This document shows, one piece after another, positions 53,456 through 64,000 of a DNA stretch of 64,000 bases. Position 1 is the stretch's first letter; the number at the start of each line of letters is the position of its first letter. Where the stretch lies: contig OZ316891.1 of assembly GCA_973895155.1 (NCBI GenBank), positions 3,348,001 to 3,412,000 of the forward strand, read 5' to 3'. The translations under genes and the position numbers were made by a program. The stretch comes from Marsupella aquatica. Taxonomy: Eukaryota; Marchantiophyta. The notes below the pieces were generated by a model. It saw nothing but the letters and a program-made list of their open reading frames with translations, searched no databases and was not told where the DNA came from.

Positions 53456-55560
53456 GCCCGCGGTAGTTTTGCTGCACCTTGTATGCCGACATACAATTCC
53501 TCTGTTATCCTAATGTTCAACTTTGCTAAGCGTGCGAACGGTTTCAAGCGAAGGTTCCTGTGACAGAACGCTTTGTCGTTTCTCTCTGATCGACTGCTAT
53601 CGTTTCCTGTGTTTTCTCTACTCGACAATTGACTGATATAAATTGCCGCGGGTGTATATCTGTGCACTTACCACGTGTCGTTTTGTCAAGAGTTCAGCGT
53701 TGCAGCTGTTAGCAGCTTTCTTGTGAAATCAAAATGTCTCGTTGGCCTGTTGTGATGGGAGGACTTACGAGAATCTTTCCCTCCCCCGCACTGTGTATCG
53801 AGAACGTTCCTGAAAGAGAATACGAATTCCCTCAGGTAAAGGACACACAACGATGTCAATCTGTACACAATTTCTTCTCAATCAATTGATGTGTGTTCAG
53901 TTTGTTTCCCTTTGTTCGCTCCAAAAAGATCGATCACAGTTTCTGACCAGAACGTTACGCTTTTTACTCGAGTAATGACGATAGAACTCATTGGAAGAAT
54001 GGATGCCATGAGACCAAGAACGGTCAACAAGAGCTGGCCTCACGTTCCGAAGAGACAGTGCCTGGGAGGAGTCAACAATGGTACTGTCGATTTCTTCATA
54101 TGCCTATGTAAGAAATCTAGCTATCTTCAGAGAATTTTATGCCGTTGGGTTTACGCGAGTCTACAGTCTTCCTATGCCTAAGTAAGAAATCAAGATATCT
54201 TCAGGGAACCTTATACGTGTCTGCGAAGGCAAAGCTCTCTATTAACTCCCGTGAAGGGGCCATTAAGAAATCTACCATTCTTGAGAGAAAGACCTTCATT
54301 ACCTGCCTGTAAGGTGCATCCACTTCTGGCATTCATCTCAGGAAGCATTCATCTCAGGAAAAGCGTGCATGATACAGAAATCATATAGTTCAATTTTGAT
54401 GAGGGGAACTCACTGTCTATGCTTATTATCTATTTCTCTTATTCAACCGTAACAAGGGGAATTGCCCAACCCATGTTCACATAATCGCACCACATCCAGA
54501 ATTTCGATGCCCACTTTGCAAGTTCTGTTTACATTCATGAACTGTATTTAGCTTTTAGCCGTAAGCGTCTGCAGAGCTGAAACCCAGTCTTTGGCTAGCT
54601 TCAGGGCGAAAGAATCTCTTTGCAACACTTAGCATTGTGCTCCTTTAAAGTCAACCGAGTACAGCAGAGTGGAATACCAAGTAGTACAACCTGATCTCCT
54701 GTTCTAAATATAAACTCCTCAAACTCCTCTTAGAGGTACTGTACACTCTTAGAATCACTGTACACTAAAGAGCTTCGAATTCTCAAAGTCTAAGAAAATC
54801 TCCAAACAAATGCAATCCAAATCGTTTCCACAGGTGGAAATGGAGACCCACCAAAGAACAAGGATGGACTGGTTCAAGTGAGGAGTTCAGAGTTTGGTGG
54901 TATTTCCTGGCCAAACATTCAGACGACTTTACTCCGGTCATTTAGAGTGAGTAGTCTCAAAGTGAATAGCCACCAACCACCGACTAAGTTATGCGTTTCC
55001 TTGGAAGAGCCACGTCTTTTAGAAGTTGCTCTTTACTCTACAAAGCCCATGTAGAATAAAATCAGCTTGCTCATCCGCAACGAAATTCAATCTGACGGCA
55101 AACGTTGTCGGGAAATATCTCCACCCCAAGTAACAATTGGGACTTTGTCAACTGAAAGAAAAGCCCGAAGAATCGTCGTATGTATGAAATTCCAATCCCA
55201 AACATGCTTGCCGCTGGCCAACAAGGCTAGAATGAATAAGACAGAAATTCGGGAGACAAAGTTGTTTTTCTCTTCATTGATTGCACTTGATCGTTATTGC
55301 GGGCTTCGAATGTCACAACATGGGCCGGGAGGCAGACGGGCTATACAATGAATGCATCTCCGGAAGTATGAACTCAATGAAGTTAGCAGCAACCCAGCCC
55401 CTTCGTGGCGTAAGTTGGAGAGCTGCATATCGGCAAGAAATAAAACTGTCCCAGGAATGGACTTAGATCAAGCCTCACAGGAGCATATCAACCCGAGCAA
55501 GCATTCCTCCTCACGAGCTAGAGCCGAAATCACAGGTCACTAGCATAGAGCAAATACGCC
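53456..55560. other. Spacer between two convergent genes
   Basis: The dioxygenase reads right and the tubby-like gene reads left, so both 3' UTRs lie here. No intermediate gene is recognisable. Frames up to 96 codons (53891-54181, 55067-55351) show no known motif. Confidence 0.5.
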
Positions 55561-55614
55561 TCATCCATCGTTTGGAGGCCAATGTTTTCATCCATCGTTT
55601 GGAGGCCAATGTTT
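55561..55614. repeat. Tandem duplication, 27 bp
   Basis: TCATCCATCGTTTGGAGGCC with its following AATGTTT occurs twice in tandem, at 55561 and 55588. It lies just downstream of the tubby-like gene stop and is likely in its 3' UTR. Confidence 0.95.
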
Positions 55615-55661
55615 CTGGGTTAGACGGCGAGGGACTCAATAGTCGTTCCACTAGCCCATAC

Positions 55662-57113
55662 TCAAGACTCAACACCGACAGTGGTTGCAAAGCTGCTGAG
55701 AGCTATGTTGAAAGCTTGGAAGGCGGACAGAGGGCACCGAAACTCGAGGGCGTACAGCCCTTTCCCGATTTTTCCCAGCTGCATGACCACCGTTTGCTGT
55801 TGTTGACGGTGGCGATGATCGTTGTCTTTACTCTCTAGTGACGCGCTTGGCTTCTTCTTCTCATCAGCAACAGTAGGCATGAGAAGCTGGAAATTGTGCA
55901 TGGAGGGGAGAGTTGCCCGTCCCTTAAAGTCCAGAGACCAGCAACGCCTCTGCACGTCCCACTCTGGAATTGTGCCGGTGAACATGGCCACTTTCTGGCC
56001 TCCATTCTTCAGCAGCCCAGGCACACCGCGAAGCTTCACTTTACTCTGGAGGTGCTGCCTGTAATCAATATCGATGGAAGGAGGAGGATCCATCACTTTC
56101 TCTTCCATAACTTTCTCTTCCATCTTGGTCTTCAATATCTCCTCTTTCAAGCTCAAATATCCTCTAGACCTACCACTCGCAGTCGACCGGATCGATCTAT
56201 TGAGACTGGACATGCAGCTCCATTTCCACAAGCTCTTGGCTGTAAGGCCGGGGGGAAAGCAAGCATTCATTCCGTGGTGCTGGTGGGACGTCATTGCTGG
56301 GCAACATCTCATCCGAGACGATGAAGCTCGAGACATCCGAGGAGCCCTCACCACACAAGTCATCTTCCGCTTCCTGACGCCGTCCACAACCTCTTCTGCG
56401 AATCTCACAAACGTCACTGGCCTTGCCTTGCTGTCATTCTTATTAAGACTACTCGGTCCACCAGAGTTTTGGAAGTCCCAGAGTACAAACGCAGTACCCC
56501 AGAAGTTGGACCGTAATTTCCCCATAAATCCCACTGATTTGGGTGAAAAGGCCCTATTGTTGCGGTTGGAGCTGAGGATGAACATTATGTGCCCAGGTCT
56601 CCAGCGCTTACAGGCCCCCATCAAGAAATTACTCTTGCTTTCTCGGAGTTCTTGGCCGGATCCGCAATCACTCTGGTAAAGAAAGAACTGGCCACCTCTC
56701 CGTCTCAACACACACTGCATTGGTTTGTCAATAGGACCCGCTTCTCGGAGAGACCTGGGGAACTGGAGAAGGCTTGATGAGGAGAAGGGGTTCGCAGCGA
56801 GGAAATTTTGAATTGCTAGACGCCAGCTCCGACAGACCCCAGCCATTGCCACGATTCTCCGCATCTCATCATTGTCCTCCTCCGCTCGCTCCTGCACTTT
56901 CTTGATCACAAGCAGCAAGATCTCGGAGGATATGTTTGCCCAATCCTCCCACCCACCTCCACCGTGGCCATTCCCGGTTCGGTGAGACGAGATCCGACTA
57001 CATCCCATACGACCACCTTGGATTTCCTCCACTCGGTCCGATGGGATCCCATCACACAAAAGGTGCTCCCTCATGGCAGATGAGTGTTCCGACGATTCTC
57101 CATACACCCCCAT
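55662..57113 (-). CDS. Tubby-like F-box protein, intronless, anomalous middle section
   Basis: A single 483-codon frame. Residues 57-100 form the F-box (DWANISSEILLLVI, then VAMAGVCRSWR). The tubby domain begins with QFPRSLREAGPID (117-129), continues through FMGKLRSNFWGTAF (196-209), KVAMFTGTIPEW and CWSLDFKGRATLPSMHNFQL (391-410), and ends with VVMQLGKIGKGLYALEF and PLSAFQAFNIALSSF near the C-terminus. The K and R of GKLRSN, which help bind phosphoinositide in animal tubby, are kept. Plant members are thought to act as SCF adaptors and may tether to membranes. Residues about 255-345 do not resemble the family, and another frame is open across the same stretch, so a pair of frameshifts or rapid divergence is possible. 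Plant relatives usually have introns; this lack may mark a retrocopy, though no poly(A) trace is visible. An alternative start is M36. Confidence 0.88.
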   Translation of the reverse strand: MGVYGESSEHSSAMREHLLCDGIPSDRVEEIQGGRMGCSRISSHRTGNGHGGGGWEDWANISSEILLLVIKKVQERAEEDNDEMRRIVAMAGVCRSWRLAIQNFLAANPFSSSSLLQFPRSLREAGPIDKPMQCVLRRRGGQFFLYQSDCGSGQELRESKSNFLMGACKRWRPGHIMFILSSNRNNRAFSPKSVGFMGKLRSNFWGTAFVLWDFQNSGGPSSLNKNDSKARPVTFVRFAEEVVDGVRKRKMTCVVRAPRMSRASSSRMRCCPAMTSHQHHGMNACFPPGLTAKSLWKWSCMSSLNRSIRSTASGRSRGYLSLKEEILKTKMEEKVMEEKVMDPPPSIDIDYRQHLQSKVKLRGVPGLLKNGGQKVAMFTGTIPEWDVQRRCWSLDFKGRATLPSMHNFQLLMPTVADEKKKPSASLESKDNDHRHRQQQQTVVMQLGKIGKGLYALEFRCPLSAFQAFNIALSSFATTVGVES

Positions 57114-59196
57114 CTAAGAGAAGACAGAGTCCTTTGGACTCTCACACACCCCGTTTACTAGATCATCCCACCTACCACAAAGAAACGAAGCTGATTCAAT
57201 GTCGCTGCCAATGTAAGCACTATGGTTGCTCACCTCAAGATTCTTTCAAGGAAGGGTATCGAAGAGCATAATTGCAGGACAGCCTCTCCATGCTTCAACA
57301 GTCAGTCACGTCGATCGCTTAATTGGTAATCTACCGTTTCAATATTGAACCAAATATGAAGCTGACATCTCCTGTCCTCCGAATTCCTGCAGATCAATAT
57401 ACTGTCTTTCTAACGAACTCACGCCTTCACTTCTCATGCCTCCCGGCCTAATTTTTGGGGTCGACAGATTTTCCCTCCGTACGAATCTTGATCCACAGCT
57501 CAAGAGCAAAGTCTAGTCTTCTCATCCCGAGAGATTGAATTGATACCAAATGCAGACCAGCAAAACTAGTCCCCACAATCCCTCTCCCGGTGTGTACCCC
57601 ACATACTGATCACGTCGTGCACGGCCTCCAAATGTCGTTTGTCTCCCCTTCCTCTCGTCCTGGAAAGTGCGACACGGGAGACTCAAAATGTACCCTCCCG
57701 AGGTTCTGAATTGGAGGATCAATGCTCTGTATTTCCTCGGGTCTCATCTTCACCCTCAGGTGAAGGTGGTTGATGAGCCTCCAGTCATTTTTCTTTTCCA
57801 CGGGATCTCGCCGAGAATCGTGAGTCAATCTCCTATCACACCGCCGCTCACTTTCCCCAGACTTACCGTATACCTTTATGAGCTCCCTTCTGTCATCACA
57901 CGGCAGAATGTAATGACATTGAGTAGAGAACCCAGAGACCCCACATTGAAATCGTACCGCGGTCAAGACGTATGACCATCACTGCCACAGAATCCGAACT
58001 ACAACAGGTCAGAAGACGCTTTACCCGAATTGACCCCTTAAGCTATCTATTCCCCTTTTCGCGTGACCCGTATTGATCTATATTCCTCCCGCTACCATCT
58101 ACCTTCATTCATTCGTCCATGCATCGTCGTCTGGCTGGCTCTCCGCTCTCCACTCTCATCGATAATAGTATCTCCTCCCCTACCACTCTCTGATTATCAG
58201 CAAATCATCCCCACCATCCCCTTCCAACCTCCTCCGGCCGTCTCTCTCTCCCTGTGCTGCTGCCCTCTCTCTACTTCCTTCCCCTCCATCTCATCATTTC
58301 CAACAACACACATCATCATTGCACCCTCCAATAATTCTTCCTCAATCATTTTTACCCCCACTTTCACTCCGCATCAATTCCTCCCTCCGTTTCTCGTCCC
58401 GTCGTAACTTTCTCCATCCCCGAATTGCCTCTGCAACTCACTCTTACTCCTCATCAATTCCTCCGTGCCTCTCTCCTGTCCTGTCGTAACTTTCTCTATT
58501 CCCCCAATCGACTCTCCAAAGAATCGGCAGCAGCTGTGGTAGCATAGTACAATCGTATCATTCTGTTCACCTCCTTCTCTCTGGCTGACAGATAAGCAGG
58601 AAGGGCAGGCCAGCTAGAAATCACAGAGCTTAATTGATTGGAGCCCACAGTACTACAGTAGAGCACAGTAGAGCTCAGCTCTACCCCTTTACTTACTCAC
58701 TACCTATTCTTTCTCTCTTTCTCCCCAGGCCATCAGACCTCCCCACTCATTAATTAACGGTCCTTCCATATCCGCCTGCGGGGCCCAGGGGCCCACTCAG
58801 CTGATTCGGAACTGTAGTACTGGACAGGACAGGAGTAGCATCAGGAATTCAGGACGGAGAGACTCAATCAGCTCACTTCCCGTACCTGCCCACTCACAGT
58901 CATGACGAGTCAAGGGAGTTTGTTGTTGCTCTCTGTCCCTTCGCAACGACTAGTCGTCTCCATCGAGCTACCACTGCACCACCAGTCCACTGTGTTAGCT
59001 ACACAGTCGAGCTACCTCCCCACTCCACTACACTACACACTCCAATACACAGTGCTCTCCCTCGAGCTACCACTACACTAGGGTGCCTCGAATACGGCAA
59101 ACAATCTTTCATGTGTGACCGCGCCTACGCCAGGGCAACAGGAGGACTGGTCAGGCACCAAATGTGAGGAGGGACCATTCATACTCGGGAATTGTG
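57114..59196. other. Upstream region of the tubby-like gene, CT-rich
   Basis: Immediately upstream of the tubby-like start (gene reads leftward). 58080-58520 is strongly pyrimidine-rich on the plus strand, meaning GA-rich on the sense strand of the gene, with repeated TCTCTC, CCTCC and CATCAATTCCTCC phrases. Such tracts are common in plant promoters and 5' leaders. Two copies of CGTCGTAACTTTCTC occur at about 58401 and 58485. The frame at 58063-58407 is a by-product of the low-complexity tract. Confidence 0.5.
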
Positions 59197-59312
59197 ACCG
59201 ATATGGAGGGCCAACTGCTATGGGGAAGAGGTCCCAATTTCAGAGTAGTGATCGACCGATATGGAGGGCCAACCGCTATGGGGAAGAGGTCCCAATTTCA
59301 GAGTAGTCATCG
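59197..59312 (+). repeat. Tandem duplication, 58 bp
   Basis: Two units starting ACCGATATGGAGGGCCAAC, at 59197 and 59255, differ at only about three positions. A recent duplication. Confidence 0.95.
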
Positions 59313-59939
59313 ACTCAGGTTGCCATTCACACACAATGTAGCCATCCCCCCTCAAATTCGACTGCCAGAGAAGATCACGCCCGGTTGTACCCTCCTCCAT
59401 TTCCCTCCTCCATAGCAAAAAGTCAAAAAAGCTCTCAGGTCAGTAGTGGTTGGAAAATAGAAAGTACCGACCCAGCATATGTACCTTGTTGGTACCTATT
59501 GTAGAAGGAAGTATATCCATGGGGTATCCCCTTTCTGTGAATCCCAGGATGTCAAAAACACTGAAACACATCTAACATATTGTTGGCTAGTTCCTCCCTT
59601 TTCAGTTTTGTAATGGGAAGATGAGGAGATTTTGGCTTATCATAGTGGTTGATATTTATAACAGTTCAACAATCACAGTCTTGTTTGTCCATAATATACT
59701 GCACCAGTGAGATCTTGATACCCAGGATTGAAGAATATATTAAAAACTCAATTTACCAGGCAGGTGAACAAACATGTATATGTGGTCACAATAGACACAG
59801 CAATATAAATTATGGTATAGAATATGTTCTGGGCCATGAATGCAGACAATACCTTTTGCTGTCATTTTCAGGTCCTCATCATTTCAAGTGAACTTTGTTA
59901 AGCCAACAACACCCCTACCAAATCTAAGTGATCACATAG

Positions 59940-62115
59940 CAACAATACCACTTTGACAATGAAATGTACATTCAATATGGTTTCATATATAGCATGTTCA
60001 TCCTTGAACATCTTTCATTTTTTGTCATGTTTCATTTTTTTGTCTTGTAATGATGTGTACATGACTAAATTGCATAGTATTTGATAGGATTGAGTGGGAT
60101 AAAATACAACACATGCCAAATAAAAATACATGTTACATAATGACCAAGAAAAGTACTGATTTGTAAATGACTACTGCATAGTATTTTATAGGATTGAGTG
60201 TGAAAAATATAACACATCCCAAATAAAAGTACATGTTCCATAATGACCAGGAAATGTACAAGGGCATAAGTCTTGATAAATAGTGCACATAAGGTACATA
60301 TTCTCACTTGCTTTAATGACACTCAAATCAATCAAAATTCTGCAAATAAGGTACAAAATATACTCCCTTGTCTTAGGTAATGGCAATAAAAATCATAAGC
60401 TTAGCAAATAAATGGTTGATGAGGACTTAAAGCAGGAGGGATCCACACCCCCAAAGTATCGATTCTCTCTGTCATTCACTAGACTTGGCCCACAAAATCT
60501 GTTAAAGGGGGTGAATACACTAGATTGAAAACTAAACGTAGTAGTACGGAATGAGAGTCCTAGCATAGGAAGATAAAACAACACTTAGAGGGGTGCCAAA
60601 GTAATCTAAAGTCTAAATTATGCAAGTGGTGCACCTTGTTAGGCGCATTAAAGTAAACATATGTGACAACAATCTTAGAAAGACAAAACATTGAAAAGCG
60701 GACTGGCCACAGCAGTGTCAAAATACCACTTTGACTATAAAATTAAAATGTATAACATGGTTTCAGATATAATCAAACTCAAATTTATACAATAAAGTTT
60801 GATGCCATTTTGGGGCACCCATTTAGTGAACTCTGTCCAGCCAACAATTTTGGAGATATTTTGTCTTGTAGTGATTTGTAAATGACTATGCATAGTGTTT
60901 GATAGGATTGGGTGGAAGAAATACAGCACATGCCAAAGAAAGTACATAATGACCAGGAAAAGTACAAGTGCACAAAGTCTTGAAGAGCTGTGCACATAAA
61001 CCAACTGGCTTTGGTCAGTTGGCCAGAGGATGAGCCTAGAACCGAGAGGTCCCAGGTTCAATCCTCCCTCCACACATAAGGGGTGTGGAGGGTATGTGTG
61101 TGTGGGTGGGGTGTAGTGGTGGGAGTATTGATTATCTCCTCAGCCCTGGTTGCCCACTTTGGGTTCTGGTTTAATCCTCTCTCCCTCCTGGTCTGGGTCC
61201 CTGTCGGATCCTTGGGTATTGTCCCCTTGTGGCTACCTTACATAGAACTGCATGCTCCAAAGCAGGACGTCTATCCTCTGTTGGATGGGCCTGCTTTCGG
61301 TTTTCAAGGCAAAAAAAAAGAGCTGTGCACATAAGATAGAGATTCTCACTTGCCTTGATGACACTCCAATCAATCAAAAATTGTGCACATAATTTACAAA
61401 AGATCCTCCCTTGCCAACTTCTACAACTATAATAAGGGATCCCATTTTTTCCTCCTTCGTCCCAATACAAAAAAGTTCATTAGGCGGGAAAGATCCTTGA
61501 TCAGCCGTTGGATTTGATTAGCTAATTTTCCTGACCATTGATGAAAAAAATGTGTACCCCTGGCACATATTTGCTTCCCGCTGCCCCATAGATGCCCCGC
61601 CTGACTCCCTATAGGCCGGCCCTCCTTGCACAGTGCAACACACTGGCATATGGCTCGTAATGACAATAAAAACCGTAAGCTTAGATAATTAAAGTACGAG
61701 GAGGACTTAAAGCAGAAGGTGTCCACAACTTCAAATTATCAATTCTCTCTTGCATTCACTAGAATTGGCAGAAAGTCCATGAAATTTGTTGAAGGGGGTG
61801 GATGCACTATATTGAAAACTAAATGTAATGGGAAAGGAGAGCTTGAGGATAGCAAGATAAAAAAAAATTAGTGGGGTGAAAAAATAATTTAACATCTAAA
61901 TGATACAATTGATGCACCTTGTGAAAGCAAGATAAAAAGCATTTTAAGGGGAGTGACGGTGAAAAATAATTTAAAATCTAGATCATACCTGTCTTGTGAT
62001 GGCACATTGAAATAAAAATATATTCAACAAATTTAGTAAGAAAATATACTGACACTGATAGAGGTGGATTGGCCATTATAGCAGTGTCAAAATTTGGAGA
62101 TTCTCTCCATTCTAC
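59940..62115 (+). repeat. Tandemly repeated block of about 0.8 to 1.3 kb
   Basis: Landmarks recur in the same order. TATGGTTTCATATATA-like text near 59975 recurs near 60760; GCATAGTATTTGATAGGATTG at 60074 recurs at 60182 and 60890; GATTCTCACTTGCCTTGATG is at 60300 and 61340; GAGGACTTAAAGCAG is at 60420 and 61700; GGGGGTGAATACACTA is at 60506 and 61795; GCAGTGTCAAAAT is at 60712 and 62084. The second copy is longer because it carries a SINE (61000-61317) and another insertion at about 61410-61670. No coding frames. Confidence 0.85.
61000..61317 (+). mobile_element. tRNA-derived SINE with 17-bp target duplication
   Basis: The head reads as a tRNA: GGCTTTGGTCAGTTGGCC (A-box region, from about 61007) and GGTTCAATCCT (B box, 61055-61065) at tRNA spacing. 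The body contains GGTGTAGTGGTGGGAGTA and GGATCCTTGGGTATTGTC and ends in an A-run (61311-61319). The 17-bp sequence AAGAGCTGTGCACATAA flanks it exactly at 60983-60999 and 61318-61334. RNA polymerase III promoter boxes, an A tail and a long target duplication are together diagnostic of SINE retroposition by a LINE machinery. The insertion is young relative to its host repeat, since the duplication is perfect. A 252-bp open frame inside it is incidental. Confidence 0.95.
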
Positions 62116-63115
62116 AGTAGATTTAAGTTCAACAGTTCTCAAAATCAATGGGACATTGCAGGACTTCACCATGCCTATGATTCCCCTATGTGAAGAACTT
62201 TGAGAAACACAAACTGTTAGATGCAAACCAGCACAATGCATGTGCAGTGAACAACTATCAAGGGTGAGGGCGAGGCACGGTTTGCAAGGCCACCAAATGC
62301 GGCATGGATGGCACAAATGGCAAGGCAAGGCACGAATGGCAAGGCAAGGGTGAGGCACGAATGGCAAGATACATGGAGGGCCTTGGAAAGGCATGAGGCC
62401 CGCATTGAGGGTGCCCAGGGAGAGGACAGGGCAGAGGGAGCTTGGGGGAGAGCACACAGGATTTGGTCAATCAAAGAGTGACAGGAAGTAGTATTTTAGC
62501 AAACACCCAAGATTTCTTCCAATCCAAATGTGTAAATAGGTGATCAACCAGAAAAGGCAGGCTTGTATATTACAATGTGTACTAGATAGATATCCTATAG
62601 TTGATTTTTGTAATTGATACATGATCCTACAACTTGATACATGATCCTACAACTTCCCTCTGAATGTCCAAATCATAATGTGATGTGTGAAATCACCCTT
62701 TTTGAGGCAAGTTTTCAACTGCTTAACATAATTATCCAAATTAGTTCCCGGACCCCCTACTGATGTACACCCTACTGATGTACATGCTTTAATGTTTGCA
62801 TGGAAGCCAACACAAGTTCTCTGTTTTTGTTACTTTTTAAAATTTTAAATATACATACACTGCAAAGTGAGTGCTTAAGATAAATGCTCAATAGACAGTG
62901 GTTGTTTGCACCCTATTCTAATGATCTAATGAGCGATTCCCCAGGGTTATCAACATTTGATCTCATCTATTGAATGATCCAAGAAATCTAGCCAATGACA
63001 TGCCCTTCTCTTGATACCATTGTGCATTGTTGTCCATTTTCTTCTTTGTGAGTCAATGCATCAATCAACTGGATCTAACGGCTAGAGTTACTTCTTGTTG
63101 TTTTTAAGTAAACCT
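62116..63115. other. Spacer without a recognised gene
   Basis: Contains a short degenerate repeat at 62270-62380 (GGCAAGGCAAGG and GGCACGAATGGCAAG units) and a duplicated TTGATACATGATCCTACAACTT-like phrase at 62616 and 62635. No gene is supported. Confidence 0.5.
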
Positions 63116-63446
63116 GGGGGGGTGAGGGTCGCTTCCATGGGAGTGGCACATCATGTACGACAAAGTATAGGCTCATTTAAATGGGTGTGACAGCTTGGGG
63201 GGGGGGGTCACTATATGAAGGGTCATACATCACGTGCGACGGTTTGGGTCATTTATGACCCCCCTAAGTCACTTTCTATATAGTTGTACGACACCAATCA
63301 TGTGATGACGTACACATAATTGTATTTTGCAATTAAAGCAACCCTATGTTTCCATTGAAGACTTAATAAGTCTTTCGCCAAAACCATTTAAATGGTCCTA
63401 TACTTTGTCGCATGTGATATGCCACTTCCATGGAAGTGACCCCCCT
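63116..63446. mobile_element. MITE-like element with inverted ends of about 65 bp
   Basis: The left end (63116-63182) and right end (about 63383-63446) are inverted copies: GGGGGGGTGAGGGTCGCTTC against, as reverse complement, AGGGGGGTCACTTCCATGGA, then a shared CGACAAAGTATAGG and CATTTAAATGG. The element is about 330 bp with no coding capacity. A second, weaker G-run/C-run pair lies inside (63197-63207 and 63259-63265). No clear target duplication is visible. Confidence 0.8.
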
Positions 63447-64000
63447 AGTGTGGCGAAAAACTTCCAAAGTTTTGTGGAAGAACAAACAGGGCATGTTCTA
63501 TTGATTGGTTGGCTTGAAGGAACAAATAGGCCTATGCAATTGTAAAAAACATTTTCTTAAAATTCTTTAAGGGTTTTTAAGTGAAAATGGCAACATTGAA
63601 AGAAAACAGGGTGTTGCAATTTGTTTCACCTATAAGTAAAGGGGGTCAAACCCTAAAACATTGCACGCTATCCCACATGCAATGTATGGCCCTCTATATA
63701 GTGATCCCACAAAGAAGTAAACACATAGAGTAGTTTTTTTTTCAAGATTTATATTTTATTTGAGACAACCATTTGGTCATATAGAAACTGAAGACCCCTG
63801 TCTGCTACACAAAAGGTGCACATCAACAAGCAACAGCAGGATGCATCAAAGGTACAACACTCAATGATATAAACGAACAGTTTGGGATTTATCATGGTAT
63901 GGAAAATCCATCAGCTTGTGGGATTTATGGTGGTATGGAAAATCCATTCAGCTTGTGGGCACTTGCCACTTATCACACTACATGATCCTGTTTTTTTTTA
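63447..64000. other. Spacer at the window end
   Basis: No gene. A phrase of the type CAGCTTGTGGGATTTATGG with GGTATGGAAAATCCAT is tandemly repeated at about 63890-63960. The frame at 63327-63545 overlaps the MITE and is not credible. Confidence 0.5.

Noticed and set aside
56074-56679. 201-codon plus-strand frame opposite the tubby-like gene
   Set aside because: It is antisense to a conserved F-box/tubby frame and has no family resemblance of its own.
61007-61070. A functional tRNA gene
   Set aside because: The tRNA-like head is part of a SINE with an A tail and target duplication, and no full acceptor stem is evident.
62217-62474. Overlapping cysteine- and proline-rich minus-strand frames
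   Set aside because: They arise from the GGCAAGGCACGAATGG short repeats and carry no domain.

Overview
This is nuclear DNA of a land plant. The case rests on four multi-domain plant genes with plant-style GT-AG introns, a Ty1-copia element whose primer-binding site matches the initiator-Met tRNA, a tRNA-derived SINE, and low gene density (four confident genes in 64 kb, the rest mostly repeats). I could not fix the lineage. The compact introns, AT-rich spacers and heavy load of small repeats would fit a seed-free plant (moss, lycophyte or fern), but that is only an inference.

Layout. 1-6.8 kb: no gene; a G-rich element with inverted ends (3.65-4.29 kb) and a SINE copy carrying an expanded internal tandem repeat (5.66-6.06 kb). 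6.87-8.97 kb (+): a seven-exon NAA40/NatD-type histone N-terminal acetyltransferase. 9-18.8 kb: no confident gene; several tandem duplications, one possible orphan exon, an (AG)n microsatellite, a 3 x 68-bp array and a GC-rich palindromic patch. 18.88-25.79 kb (-): a complete-length but decayed Ty1-copia retrotransposon with 344/348-bp LTRs and a GTAAG target duplication, nested inside an older inverted-repeat element. 26.49-27.43 kb: a related 923-bp inverted-repeat element with an 11-bp target duplication. 30.06-38.49 kb (-): a full ABCC (MRP-type) transporter in 12 coding exons, predicted at 1541 residues. 42-48.7 kb: tandem-repeat arrays and a 1.82-kb foldback element with arms of about 595 bp. 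51.23-53.46 kb (+): a three-exon 2-oxoglutarate/Fe(II) dioxygenase, 341 residues. 55.66-57.11 kb (-): an intronless tubby-like F-box protein with an anomalous middle section. 57-64 kb: CT-rich DNA, a 2 x 58-bp duplication, a tandemly repeated block of 0.8-1.3 kb interrupted by a textbook SINE insertion (17-bp target duplication), and a small MITE.

The four genes do not form a pathway: they are a chromatin-related acetyltransferase, a membrane transporter, a small-molecule oxygenase and a putative F-box adaptor, each separated by several kb of repeats. The most informative material is the mobile-element record: clear insertions with target duplications, nesting, and short repeat families shared between distant parts of the window. 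I found no evidence of an undescribed multi-gene system.
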